Positions 10,617-21,419 of a stretch of DNA of 64,000 nucleotides are shown here, one piece after another; positions within the stretch are counted from its first letter, which is position 1, and the number at the start of each line of letters is the position of its first letter. The translations under genes and the position numbers were made by a program. The stretch is from Cephalotus follicularis (lineage: Eukaryota; Streptophyta; Magnoliopsida; Oxalidales; Cephalotaceae). Location: positions 186,001 through 250,000 of the forward strand of contig BDDD01001366.1 of the NCBI GenBank assembly GCA_001972305.1. Direction: 5' to 3'. Below the pieces are notes generated by a model, which was not told the origin of the DNA, did no database searches, and saw only the letters and a list, made by a program, of their open reading frames with translations.

Positions 10617-11620
10617 AATTGCAAAACATGATGATACGTTTCCGGTAGTGGCTCCAATAAGCAGTGAGGAACAACCCCTTTTGATGTATTCTATCTCTTT
10701 GTTCTTAACGAAATTGAAAAATAAACATTGAAAAATATTAAAAACATACTATAAAACTTGAAAAATATGAGTCCCTCTCATTTCCAGCATGTCAATATTC
10801 AGTATATCCAAATATATGCGGAAATTTTTTAATAATTATGTTGAATAATCCAAACATGTATATATTTATATACACACACGTACATATATGTCAATTGGTT
10901 CATACCAAATTGGCTAAAATATTAACAAGTCCATATTGTCAATATTACACAAATACATTGTCCACCGTAAAATAAACTGAAAGCATAAAGCCAAGCTCCG
11001 AAAGCCACAGGCTTCGCATCAAGTTCAACATCCATAGCATATATATGTATCTCTTTAAACTGACTAAAATATTCATGAATGTTATATATAATGCATGAAT
11101 GATAGTTAATGGTTAGCTATTTATGATCATGATGTATCTGTTTAGGGCAACACGCGTCACGTGGTACTAAAAAAATATTAAATTATGGAGATATTAGGTG
11201 TTCAATCAAATTTAAGTATGATTAGACACCTAATTAATTTGAGCAAATTTTAATTCGATCAACGTTACTAAAAATTAAGGTTCAGTGGTACGTTTACGTA
11301 CGTAAAATGTATTAGCAACCCTGTAATGTTCGTCACAGCAACGATACTCAATTCTATATTTCATTAGTCATTATGTTTATTTAAATAATTATTAAAACAA
11401 ACATAACAAAACTTATTTACAAGAACAAATAAAAATTGTGATACATTTATTTTATTATAGTATATTTAATATCAGAAATTTCTTTGAATTCTCCTGTCAC
11501 ATATATTTAAATCTTAAGAAACTCAACACCTCAAAATATTAAAGACAATACCACACCAAATACCCATAAATTTTTTCTTTGGATATATTTTATTAACGTG
11601 TTTCATGTAAGTAAACCAAT

Positions 11621-12782
11621 AAATTTATAATTTTATGCATGTTAAAAAACAATTAATAAAAAATATATAGCAAAACACACATGTTCATGTCACAAACATA
11701 AATTTTCTTTTTTAACGAAGAACCTTTTTAACAGCGTAAGGAATCAGGAAACAAACTAAAGTAAAGGTGGGAGAAATCACTGACAAATTAATCGATCACG
11801 TATTAAATTTGAAGCAGAGTAACATATGGGAACAAACCCATTGACATATTCAATTGCTCAACGACCATTTAATGACACTTTCTGTTACAGCTTGAACTTG
11901 GACTCTATGATCACTTGTATATCCTCTTTTTATATGAAAGAATAAAAAAAAAATTAGTTGGGGATAACCCTCTTCTTCTCTCGAAAATGTCTAATAACAT
12001 AAGCATTTGTTTTTTTTTTTTCCTTTTTTTTTTTCTGTCCATCACTTCACAACTTATTTCCACCTTGACCGTATCACATCAAATCATAAAAATTCTATGT
12101 AGACTTACCACATATTAAAACTATAGTACTACTAGAATAATTTGTTTTTTCTTAAACCTATCAATCTCAAATGTAATACGCTCTCATATAGAGAATCAAA
12201 CCCAAGATATTATTGCTACATGGCAAAGTTAATTTACCTAACCATTTTGTCATAAAGATGTTTTCCCTTTAATTTATAATAGTTTTAGTAAAATAAACTT
12301 TATGTACTTTCTGGGCATTAAATCTTTACTTTAAGTTTGGAGATGTTAACTGCAAAATCACTATTACCGCTATAGAAATCGCAATTGTGGCAAAATGCAA
12401 TCGTCTGAAATTGGGTCGTTGATACACATAGTCATTGCGTTGAATAATCATAATTATTCAACAGTACTAATCGCTACTGACAAAAGACAATCGCTATAAG
12501 TGTAACACTTACGTTAGCAAAAACAACTGCAACAATCACCATTTGTCAGTGGTGACTGCAATTAACAATTGCTATTAACAATTTTTTTCTTTTTTCTTTA
12601 TTTAATTTTTTCCCAAATAATGGCGATTGCTATAGTAGTAGCAAAAAAAACAAATGAATGTATATCTAATTGTTAACAAAAATGATATATACATGGTAAA
12701 ACTGTTCAAAACAAATGAATGTATATCTAACTATTTTCATAATATATAGCATATTAGCACTACAGTTATGTGTGTGAGAGAT
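11621..12782. other. AT-rich intergenic DNA with small repeats
   Basis: No gene seen. At 12340-12640 there are recurrent short motifs such as AATCGCTA, GCAATCG and GCGATTGC, possibly a degraded DNA transposon. The stretch ACAAATGAATGTATATCTAA occurs twice, about 62 bp apart (near 12649 and 12711). GTTGAATAATCATAATTATT near 12440 is almost palindromic. Poly-T tracts lie near 12010. Confidence 0.5.
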
Positions 12783-12958
12783 TTATGGAGTGCCTAAGTC
12801 ATCATCCCCGTCGTTCGCCCCATCAGGCGAAGACTGTTCGCTCGCTTGATCAGCAGGAAGAGGCACAATGGCAACTGGTACCAGAGGCATCCCAATGTCG
12901 GGAGAATCGAGCACTAGCCCATTAGGTCTAAGAATTCCGATCTTATCATCGTAAACAG
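12783..12958 (-). other. Orphan coding-like fragment, perhaps the last exon of an unknown gene
   Basis: On the - strand, an AG at 12959-12960 is followed by an open frame to a TAA at 12783-12785. It reads VYDDKIGILRPNGLVLDSPD, continues through a proline/valine-rich stretch (MPLVPVAIVPLP) and ends in an acidic tail, DGANDGDDDLGTP. Base composition is more GC-rich and codon-like than the surroundings. An in-frame stop lies just upstream of the AG, which fits an intron border. I do not recognise the protein. The rest of the gene would lie at higher coordinates, but the sequence is cut at the N (12982) only 23 bp on. It may be host or transposon coding sequence. Confidence 0.35.
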
Positions 12959-12981
12959 CTTGTTAGCCACCACGGGCTATA

Positions 12982-12982
12982 N
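12982..12982. other. Single N at a sequence discontinuity (probable assembly join)
   Basis: To the right, sequence matches the Tekay-type LTR from an internal point (TTGGAATC...GAACCTGAAGGG, compare 21771 onward). To the left it is unrelated. The first about 350 bp of the LTR, known from 21420-21770, are missing at this point. Confidence 0.75.
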
Positions 12983-15366
12983 TTGGAATCATGGTAGCAT
13001 ATAGAACCTGAAGGGAGAAGCAGAATACGGATTCAAGCAACCTATTCTCCGTTCTTAACTAATTAAGGTAGGTTATACTTATGCTCCGATCTCCTTATAT
13101 GGATGGATTTGTATGGTTTTATGGTTATGGACAGCTGCATATATGCTAGATGGATGGACTAGGGCAATTGATATGGTTCAAAATGGATTAATAGGGAGAT
13201 TTGAGTGAAATCGAAGGATTTGGAGTTTTTTTTGCCCAATTCCCATTTTCTCTCAATCTAAGGGTTATGAACATGGTTTTAAAGGGTATTAAAGCTGTTT
13301 TTAAGTTTCTTTTGATGGTGGGAGCTTGTAGCTTCCTTTGATTTGAATTAAAAATAGTTTATATGAATTTTGAGGGATTTTTGGATGATTTTTATAGTTG
13401 ACAGTTTCTCAGGGTGTCAACGTGTTCTTTGGGCGCGTTGATGTGTTCCTAAGTGCCCAGGGCGTCAACGTTTTCCACTTAAGCGTCAACGCCTAGGTGC
13501 CTTTGCGTTGGTGCACCATTATGTGCAACACGTTAACGCTATGAGGGAAGGGGACATAAGCGTCGACGCCTTCGGTAAGCGTTGACGCCTTATGTGTTGC
13601 CAACAATTGACGCTTAGAGCATGCGTCGATGCTCAAGGCCTAGTGCTTTAAGCATCAATGCCTAGAGCAAAGTATGAACGCTTAGACTTTAAGCATCGAC
13701 ACCAAAACCTTACGCGTCAACGCCTAAAGCCCCCATCTTGTTTAGCCAAATTTTATTGTTTTCAACCCAAATGTTATTCTCTCCAAATGGATTCTATAGG
13801 AAGCCTACCTAAGGCCTTGTAGCCTATGAAAATCCTAATTTTAGCACTTTTAAGCTATAAATAAATATTTAAAGGAAGTTTTATAAAGAAAAAGGGGTTT
13901 TTATACAAATGGGTTTCAATAAATGGTTAGGACAGCTCAATTGGGATATCTGGACACGAATATCCAAGTTAGACTTCCTCTCCATTGTTTTCAACTCCGA
14001 CAGGGACCAACAAAAAGGGAAATGGTTTATGAAAATGGTTTATGGTTATGGAAAAAGGGTTATGGAAATGGTTTTTAAATGGTTTAACGGATGGATCCTA
14101 TGTGATCCTTTATGGCAGGTCCCTATCTTTTAAATGGAATATGGTTATGATTTAAGGGCATGGTATGGCTTTGTATGTTGATTGTTACGGTTGAGACCTT
14201 ACAGGATAACCCATTCATAATTTTCATTTCCATCATGAAGCATTATGGATGTAGGCCACATATCAGGGATTTAGGGTAGACCTTGCTGAGCTCCTTCGGG
14301 ATTGAGTAGCGGGTCCCCTCAGGGGCTAGTACCTTCTGGACTAACATTATGGATTTAGGGTAGACCGAGCTAAGCTCCTTCGGAATTGAGTTGCAGGTCC
14401 CCTCAGGGGCTATTACCTTCTGGACTAGCATTGTGGATTTAGGGTAGACCGAGTTGAGCTCCTTCGGGATTGAGTCGCGGGTCCCCTCAGGGGCTAGTAC
14501 CTTCGAGACTAGTATCAGGGATTTAGGGTAGACCTTGTTGAGCTTCTACAGGATTGTGTCGCAGGTCCCCTAAGGGGCTAGTACCTTCGGGACTAGCATT
14601 ATGATATGGATATGTGGTCGATGTTATCCTATACTCCACTGGATATGGCACGGATAGTGCATGGACGGTGGAGGTACTATCTCGGGCCGAAGAGGCAGAG
14701 AAGTACTTGACTCTAAGGATTGATTGTTCCCATTGTATGGTTATGGATGGTTTATATGGAGTGTCTGCAGGCCTATGGCCTTTGATGTGTTTTTAGGACT
14801 AGCGAAGTACACCACTGCTTAGGGACGGTTGGTGTACTGGAGCGGTCCGCACTTGGCATTCATGCATATGACATGACATCATACAGGGTTATTCTATCGC
14901 ACACATAACATGCTATTATGTTGTTGTATTACATGGCATATCACTATATCTGTTGCATTCCATTGCATCGCATATTGTATTACTTACTCGACCAGTGGTT
15001 GCTGACCCATTTTCGTAATGGGTCAGGCTCAGGTTCAGGTGAAGCACCGAGGTGATCAGACGAACCAGATCGTAGATCCGATTCTCGTGTAGCAGTATGG
15101 TGGTGTTATCTACCTTGTGTATATATGTTGGATGTATAAGAGACAAGTTTTATTTCAGCTTTTGACCTGCCAGCTTGTGGCAGCGCATAAGATATTTTGT
15201 ATGGAATGATGTGTATATGGATGGACTTTTCTACATGGATATTGATATTATCTTCCTCATGCATATGGTATTTAAAGTTTTAAATTTATAGCATTTTCAT
15301 GGATGGTATGGATGGACCTGCCACGTGTCGGGCCTTAGGGGCTTCCTTGGGGTTCGGGGCGTGACA
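12983..15366 (+). repeat. 5' LTR of the Tekay element, left end missing
   Basis: Aligns with 21771-24218 of the 3' LTR from TTGGAATC to the end GGGGCGTGACA, immediately followed by the primer-binding site. Its 13400-13730 part is rich in GCGTCGACGC-like palindromes, and 14254-14600 holds the in-LTR tandem repeat. It differs from the 3' LTR at many sites, so the insertion is not recent. Confidence 0.85.
14254..14600. repeat. Tandem repeat inside the 5' LTR, four units of about 85 bp
   Basis: Units begin GGATTTAGGGTAGACC and contain GAGCTCCTTCGGGATTGAG, GTCCCCTCAGGGGCTAGTAC and a CT(T/G)GGACTA end. Four units are seen here against five in the 3' LTR. CCCCTCAGGGG is a perfect palindrome within each unit. 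Confidence 0.85.
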
Positions 15367-15373
15367 GCTTGTT

Positions 15374-15384
15374 TGGTATCAGAG
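15374..15384 (+). other. Primer-binding site (tRNA-iMet type)
   Basis: TGGTATCAGAG lies 8 bp after the end of the 5' LTR and is complementary to the 3' end of initiator tRNA-Met, the usual primer for this lineage. Confidence 0.85.
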
Positions 15385-15558
15385 ACCACACTATGTTGGC
15401 TATGCCAGTATAGAGTCCTTGGCTATATGAATTAAGGGATATGGATAAGGTTGCTAGCGGAATTGAATGATATTGATAAGCATGATGATTGCTATATTTG
15501 TTTTGGAATTATGATTATGGATTGGATAGCTGACTTTTGTCTCTTATACAAGGTAGAC

Positions 15559-18500
15559 ATGGAAGGTCGAAGAGGAGCTAAGATAAAGGCTAAGGCAGGG
15601 ACATCGACTCGACGTACTTGAGCCAGTGAAAATGTGGAAGAACCAGAAGAACAGAATGTGAGCCAAGAGGCAGATTTTGATGCTCCTGGACAAAGAGAAC
15701 CCAGAAGTTTTATGAGAAAGATTTATAACATGATGAACAAAATGAATGAGTTCATACAACAACAGGCAACTACAGCTGAGCAAGCTCTAGCTACGAGACC
15801 GGTTAGGTATGCAGCAGAGGCACCAGAGCAGACTCCGGTTGTAAGGCCCGCTAGACGTGCCGAAACAACGAGGACACCCAGGGAGGATCCCTTAGCCAGG
15901 TTTTTGAGGCTAAATCAACCAGATTTTACAGGGGATCCTGATGCAGTTACCGCCGAGAGATAGCTTATGCAATTAGAGAAGATCTTTTGAGTCTTAAAAT
16001 GCTTAGATTATGAGAAAGTTGGCTTTGCCACATATATGCTGCAAGGTGAAGCAGAACATTGGTGGAACATGGTTGCTATCTCTTTGGAGGAAAATGGGAT
16101 ACTGAATTCATGGGACCATTTTAGAGTAGAGTTCAATGAGCAGTACTATCCTAAGGTTGAAGTTGAAAACTATGAATATAGACAATCGCACAAGAACAAA
16201 TAAATTAAAGAGTTAAGGGATAGAGAGTGTGCAAACAAATTTATAGTGGTTCGACAAATCCGTGCCTACGTCCACTTTCTCAAGACCTCTTGAGTTTACA
16301 CTAGAATCCACTAGCAACCTTTGATTTTCGGCTTACGGGTGCAAATCAAAGCAAACCACCTTACACTTGATTTGAGTTCCGGGTGTAAATCAATGAAACA
16401 CCTTACAAGGGTTCACTCCCCTCTTATACAAGGAATGATGAAAGTGAATTGTGTTGTGTTTACAATTAACCTCTCAATAGGTTGGATATGAAAGATATAG
16501 CTAATTACAAACTTTGGATATTGATTTGAAAGATGTAGAATAGCTCTAGTGTTGCTTGGAAGTAATGTGTATTTGCTTGTTATCTCTTGATATGTCTCTT
16601 GTATAAAAATACCACATTCTTCCTTTTATAGAGATCCTCCAACGGATCTATTTTTAGGCATTCAGACCAATTCCAGTCGGCTGGTAAAATGTTGTGCATT
16701 TGTAATTATAGCCGTTGGAGGGAGGCAATCGGCTGGATGGACTGGGCAGTCGACTGGATGCCTTGGCAGTCGACTGATGCTCTGTTCCAGTCGGCTGTTT
16801 GGGCTAGAAATTCGATTTCCAAAGCTACTGGTTGAATTGTGCATTTCTTGGCAGTCAACTGGAAAGCCTTGGCAGTCGACTGGATTGTCACGGCAGTCGA
16901 CTGGGGACCTGAGGCAGTCCGCTGGCTGGAGTGCGAATGCAGTTTCTGGGTTTGTTTGAAGGTCCAGTCGGCTGGTCATACTTGGGCAGTCGACTGGATT
17001 GCCTGTTTCTGCAATATAAAACTTTTGCAACACTTTCAACATTACAACCAAGTGAATATATGATATCAAAACATGCATATAAGTGTTTCTTGATTGTTAC
17101 TTGTTTGTTAATCATCGAAACATAATCTTTAACACAATTAAAGAGGTGGCAAAACCCAACAGTTGATAAGAGGGAGGCAAAATTTCTTGCCTTAACCCAA
17201 GGTAGCATGACGGTATCCCAATATGAGGCCAAATTTGTTGCATTGTCAAGGGTAGCTCTGCACATGGTTGGTACGGAGGTGAGAAAAGCTAAGAGATTTA
17301 TTGGTGGCCTCAGACCAGATATTAGACATATACTAGCACCGCTCCGACTAAAATATTTCGTGGACTTAGCTAGCAGAGCCAAAGATGTTGAGTCGTTAGC
17401 AAAGGAGTTGCGCAATTTTCGGATACAGACGGATCGCAATAGGTCTACTTCTTCTGGATGGCAGTCAGGGAGAAGTTCAGGGAGTAGTAACAAATCCCTG
17501 AGATCTGGGAACAGTAGCCCAGGTCAGGGTGGCTCGCCTCAGAGTATCGGTAGTCCCTCCAGTGTTTTTGGTCAGAGAGGTTAGTCAGGAGGATCACGGC
17601 AGAGGGGTAGAGGCCGTAGCTCTCAAAGAAGGCTTAGAGGGTAAGATTCTCAGTAGAGGAGCCAGGGGATGCAAGGAGACCATTCCAGACTTTTTGGTGA
17701 GGGAAATCAGACTCCAGTTGATCCATGCGTGCATTGTGGGGGCACGAACCACACATCGGATGATTGTTGGTGGAAAGCTGGTAAATGTATGAATTGTGGG
17801 GATTTTGATCACATGGCTAGGGAGTGCTCTTATGATAGATATGGTTCAGGGGGTCAGCCAGGGCAGAGTTTAGGCCGATCTCAGAGAGGTTCTCAGCAGA
17901 ACCAGGGTACTGGTTATGAGCAGAGCAGTGGTTCTAGACAGCAGCACCAGGGTCGGCCTAGCACTAGTTTTCTTTCTGCGGCAGGGAGAGACCACGACAA
18001 ACATCCTATGGGGTCGATACCTACCGTGCAGGGTAGGGTATATGGTATGGACCGGAGTGTTACAGGAGGATCTACATCTATGATAGGAGGTACTATTTGT
18101 TTCTCTCAACATATGGCACGGGTTCTTATTGATCCGGGCTCATCCATTCATACATTGCATCACATTTTATATGCCATGTTAGTGTGGATCCCGAGCCTTT
18201 ACCTTTTGTGATAGAGGTTAGTACCCCAGTGGAGGAGTCTGTTATCTCAGAATGGGTATGCAGGTCTTGTGTTGTAGAGATCGCCAGCCATACCTTACTA
18301 GCAGACCTTATCGTGTTACCGATGGGTGAGTTAGATGTAATTCTTGGGATGGATTGGTTGTCGGTGCGTTATGCCCATGTGGATTGTAATGGGAAAGTTG
18401 TAACCTTCAGTACGCCAGGACAGTCTCAGTTCCAATTTGGTGGGACTATAGAGCACCAGTAGATTCAGACAATTTCTGCTATACATGCTGACAGGCTTAT

Positions 18501-21377
18501 AAAATAGGGTCGCAGTGGATACCTGGCTTATGTGACCGATAACAGGAAGTGGATTCCGAAGTTAGAGGATATTCTAGTTGTCTGCGAGTATCCGGATGTA
18601 TTCTCGCAGGAGTTAACATCCTTGCCTCCGGTGAGAGATGTGGAGTTTGTTATAGATTTTCTACTAGGGACGACACCTATATCGAGGGCTCCTTATCGTA
18701 TGGCCCCTCATGAATTGAAAGAACTAAAATTACAGTTGCAAGAATTACTCGATAAGGGTTTCATCAGACCAAGTGCTTCTCTGTAGGGAGCGCCTATTCT
18801 GTTTGTTAAGAAGAAAGCTGGATCCTTGAGAATGTGTGTTGATTATCGGCAGCTCAATAAGGCTACTATCAAGAATAAGTATCCGCTACCGCATATTGAT
18901 GAGTTGTTCGACCTGTTGGAAGGATCGTTAGTGTTCTCCAAGAAAGATTTGAGGATAGGGTATCATCAGCTTAGAGTTCGAATAGGAGACATTCTGAAGA
19001 TTGCTTTTAGGTCACGGTATGGACATTATGAGTTTGTAGTGATGCCTTTTGGGGTGACCAACGCCCCAACTGCATTCATGAGCCTAATGAACCAGGTGTT
19101 TAGTCCATATCTGGACCAGTTCATTGTGGTCTTTATTGATGATATCTTGGTGTACTCTAAGTCTATGGAGGACCATGGAGAACATTTACGCTTGGCGTTA
19201 CTGACCTTAAGAGAGCATTGGATGTATGCCAAGTTTGAGAAGTGTGAATTGTAGTTGTCAGAGGTGGCTTTTCTAGGTCATGTCATTTTCAGTGCCGGTT
19301 TATCAGTGGATCCAACAAAAATAGAAGCAGTTAGGGACTAGAAATGGCCAACAAACTTGTCGGAAGTCCGTAGTTTCTTAGGCTTAGTAGGCTACTATCG
19401 CCGCTTTGTCAAAGGATTCGCACGGATTGCTACGCCATTGACAAGATTGACATAGAAGAAGACAACGTTTGTTTGGGATGACAGTTGTGAGCAGAGTTTT
19501 CAGGAATTGAAACATTACCTGATTTCTGGACCCATCTTGGCCTTGCCATAGGGTAATGAATGCTTTATGGTATACAGTGATGCGTCTAGGAATGGTTTGG
19601 GTTGTGTTTTGATGCAATATGGAAAGGTAATTGCTTATGCCTCAAGGAAGTTGAAACCTCATGAGGAGAATTACCCCATACATGATCTGGATCTAGCAGC
19701 GATAATCTTTGCTCTATGCAAGTGGAGACATTATTTATATGGCACGAAGTTTGATGTTTTCACAGATCACAAGAGTTTGAAGCATCTTTTCTCCCAGAAA
19801 GATTTGAATATGAGGCAAACAAGATGGATGGAGTTGCTCAATGATTACAATTGCGAGATACAATACCATCCAGGCAAAGCTAATGTGGTGGCAGACGCTT
19901 TGAGTTCCCGCTTAGCTTGCTTGACAATTTCCCAGATACAAGCACAACCACAATTGATGGACAGGATTAGAGAGGCTCAAAGGATGGATAGAGAGTTGCT
20001 TGAGGCCGCATTGGATGGTCGAGGTGGTTTGTGGCCCGAATTCTCGGTAAATGGTGATAGTTTGATCAGATTCCAGGGCAGGGTTTGTGTCCCTAACAAT
20101 AAGGAACTGAAGGATGAGTTGTTGTCTCAGGCTCATCGCTCCAGTTTCTTAGAGCATCCAGGGAGCACTAAGATGTATCGAGACCTTAAGCTCGTTTCTT
20201 GGTAGAACAATATGAAACGGGAAATAGTGGAGTATGTGTCTGCCTGCTTGATATGTCAACAAGTTAAGGCAAAACACCAGAGACCAACTGGATTGCTTCA
20301 GTCGTTGCAGGTGGCACAATGGAAATGGGAGCATATTACGATGGATTTTGTTTCAGGGTTGCCACGGACGAGAGCTAACCATGATGCTATATGGGTTATT
20401 GTTGATCACTTCAAAAAATCTTCCCATTTTCTAGCGATCAAAATGACTTATTCTCAAGAATGGTTAGCATCCCTATATGTTGGGGAGATTGTGAGGCTCC
20501 ATGGGGTGCCAGTTAGCTTTGTGTCTGACAGGGACCCGCGGTTCACTTCCCAGTTTTGAAAGAAACTATAGACAACTTTTGGCACTCAGTTGAGTTTCAG
20601 TATGGCTTTTCATCCTCAGACAGATGGCTAGTCCGAGAGGACGATTCAGACTCTGGAGGACATGTTTCGGGCATGTGTTATGGAATGGGGTGGCAATTGG
20701 GATGACCATTTGCCACTAGTAGAGTTCTCGTATAATGACAACTTTCATGCTAGTATTGGTATGGCACCATTCGAGATTCTATATGGATGGAAATGCAGAA
20801 CTCCAGTATGTTGGTTTGAGGTAGGTGAGCGGAGTCTCCTAGGGCCAAAGCTTGTTCAAGAAACTACAGAAAAGGTCAGGGTTATCAGGGAAAGACTTCT
20901 AACGGCTCAGAGTTGCCAGAAGAGTTATGCTGATCATCGTCAACGGGATATAGAGTTCTCGGTGGGCGATCATGTTTTCCTTAAGGTCTCTCCGACTAAA
21001 GGAATTATGAGATTCGGTAAGAAAGGGAAGTTGGCTCCATGGTTTATAGGACCTTTTGAGATCCTTGAGAGGGTTGGGGCAGTCGCTTACAGACTTGCCT
21101 TACCTCCCAGCCTATCCGAAGTGCATAATGTGTTCCAAGTGTCGATGCTGAGGAAGTATCACCCGACTCTTCACATGTGTTGCAGTGTGAACCTTTGGAG
21201 CTATGGACGGATATGAGTTTTGAGGAGAGGCCTGTTCAGTTTCTTGACCGCCGAGTCAAACAACTACGGAACAAGGAGATTGCTTTAGTTAAAGTTTTAT
21301 GGCAGTATCATGGGCTCGAGGAAGCAACATGGGAGCGTGAGGATGACATGAGAGCTTTGTATCCTCATTTGTTTTGA
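15559..21377 (+). pseudogene. Tekay gag-pol fossil with chromodomain-like end
   Basis: Gag begins near 15559 (MEGRRGAKIK). Its core continues around the inserted LTR to SQYEAKFVALSRVALHMVG (17213 onward). Two CCHC zinc knuckles lie at 17725-17769 (CVHCGGTNHTSDDC) and 17786-17827 (CMNCGDFDHMAREC). Protease is at about 18105-18460 (VLIDPGSSIH, VILGMDWL). RT is at about 18620-19260, with [20 protein letters not shown] and [11 protein letters not shown]. RNase H is at about 19480-19900 ([27 protein letters not shown]). Integrase spans about 20110-21150, with DFVSGLPRTR and FSYNDNFHASIGMAPFE. A chromodomain-like segment lies at about 21220-21377 (EEATWEREDDMRALYPHLF). More than ten breaks make it inactive. 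Confidence 0.9.
16167..17161 (-). mobile_element. Solo LTR of a SIRE-like Ty1/Copia family inserted in Tekay gag
   Basis: Exact 5-bp duplications GTTGA flank it (16162-16166 and 17162-17166), and the gag sequence continues across the gap. On the - strand it starts TGTTGGGTTTTGCCACC, like the LTR beginning at 63428 (TGTTGGCCTTTGCCACC). No internal coding region is present, so it is a solo LTR. About eleven copies of CAGTCGACTGG-like palindromes cluster at 16670-17000. Family assignment is from the start sequence and overall look only. Confidence 0.75.
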
Positions 21378-21419
21378 TCCTAAGGAATCTCGGGACTAGA
21401 TTTCTCTAAGGAGGGGAGG

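Larger units (their letters stand above)
10007..11620. repeat. Segmental duplication, copy 1 (partner 36445-38053)
   Basis: From GAAGAAAAAAATGTTGCTCC to TTTCATG...AAACCAAT this block is clearly homologous to 36445-38053, with scattered substitutions and small indels. It contains the complete lipid-transfer gene, its promoter and about 1 kb of downstream DNA. Similarity weakens downstream of the gene. The copies are about 26.4 kb apart in the window, but both Ns lie between or beside them. Confidence 0.85.
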
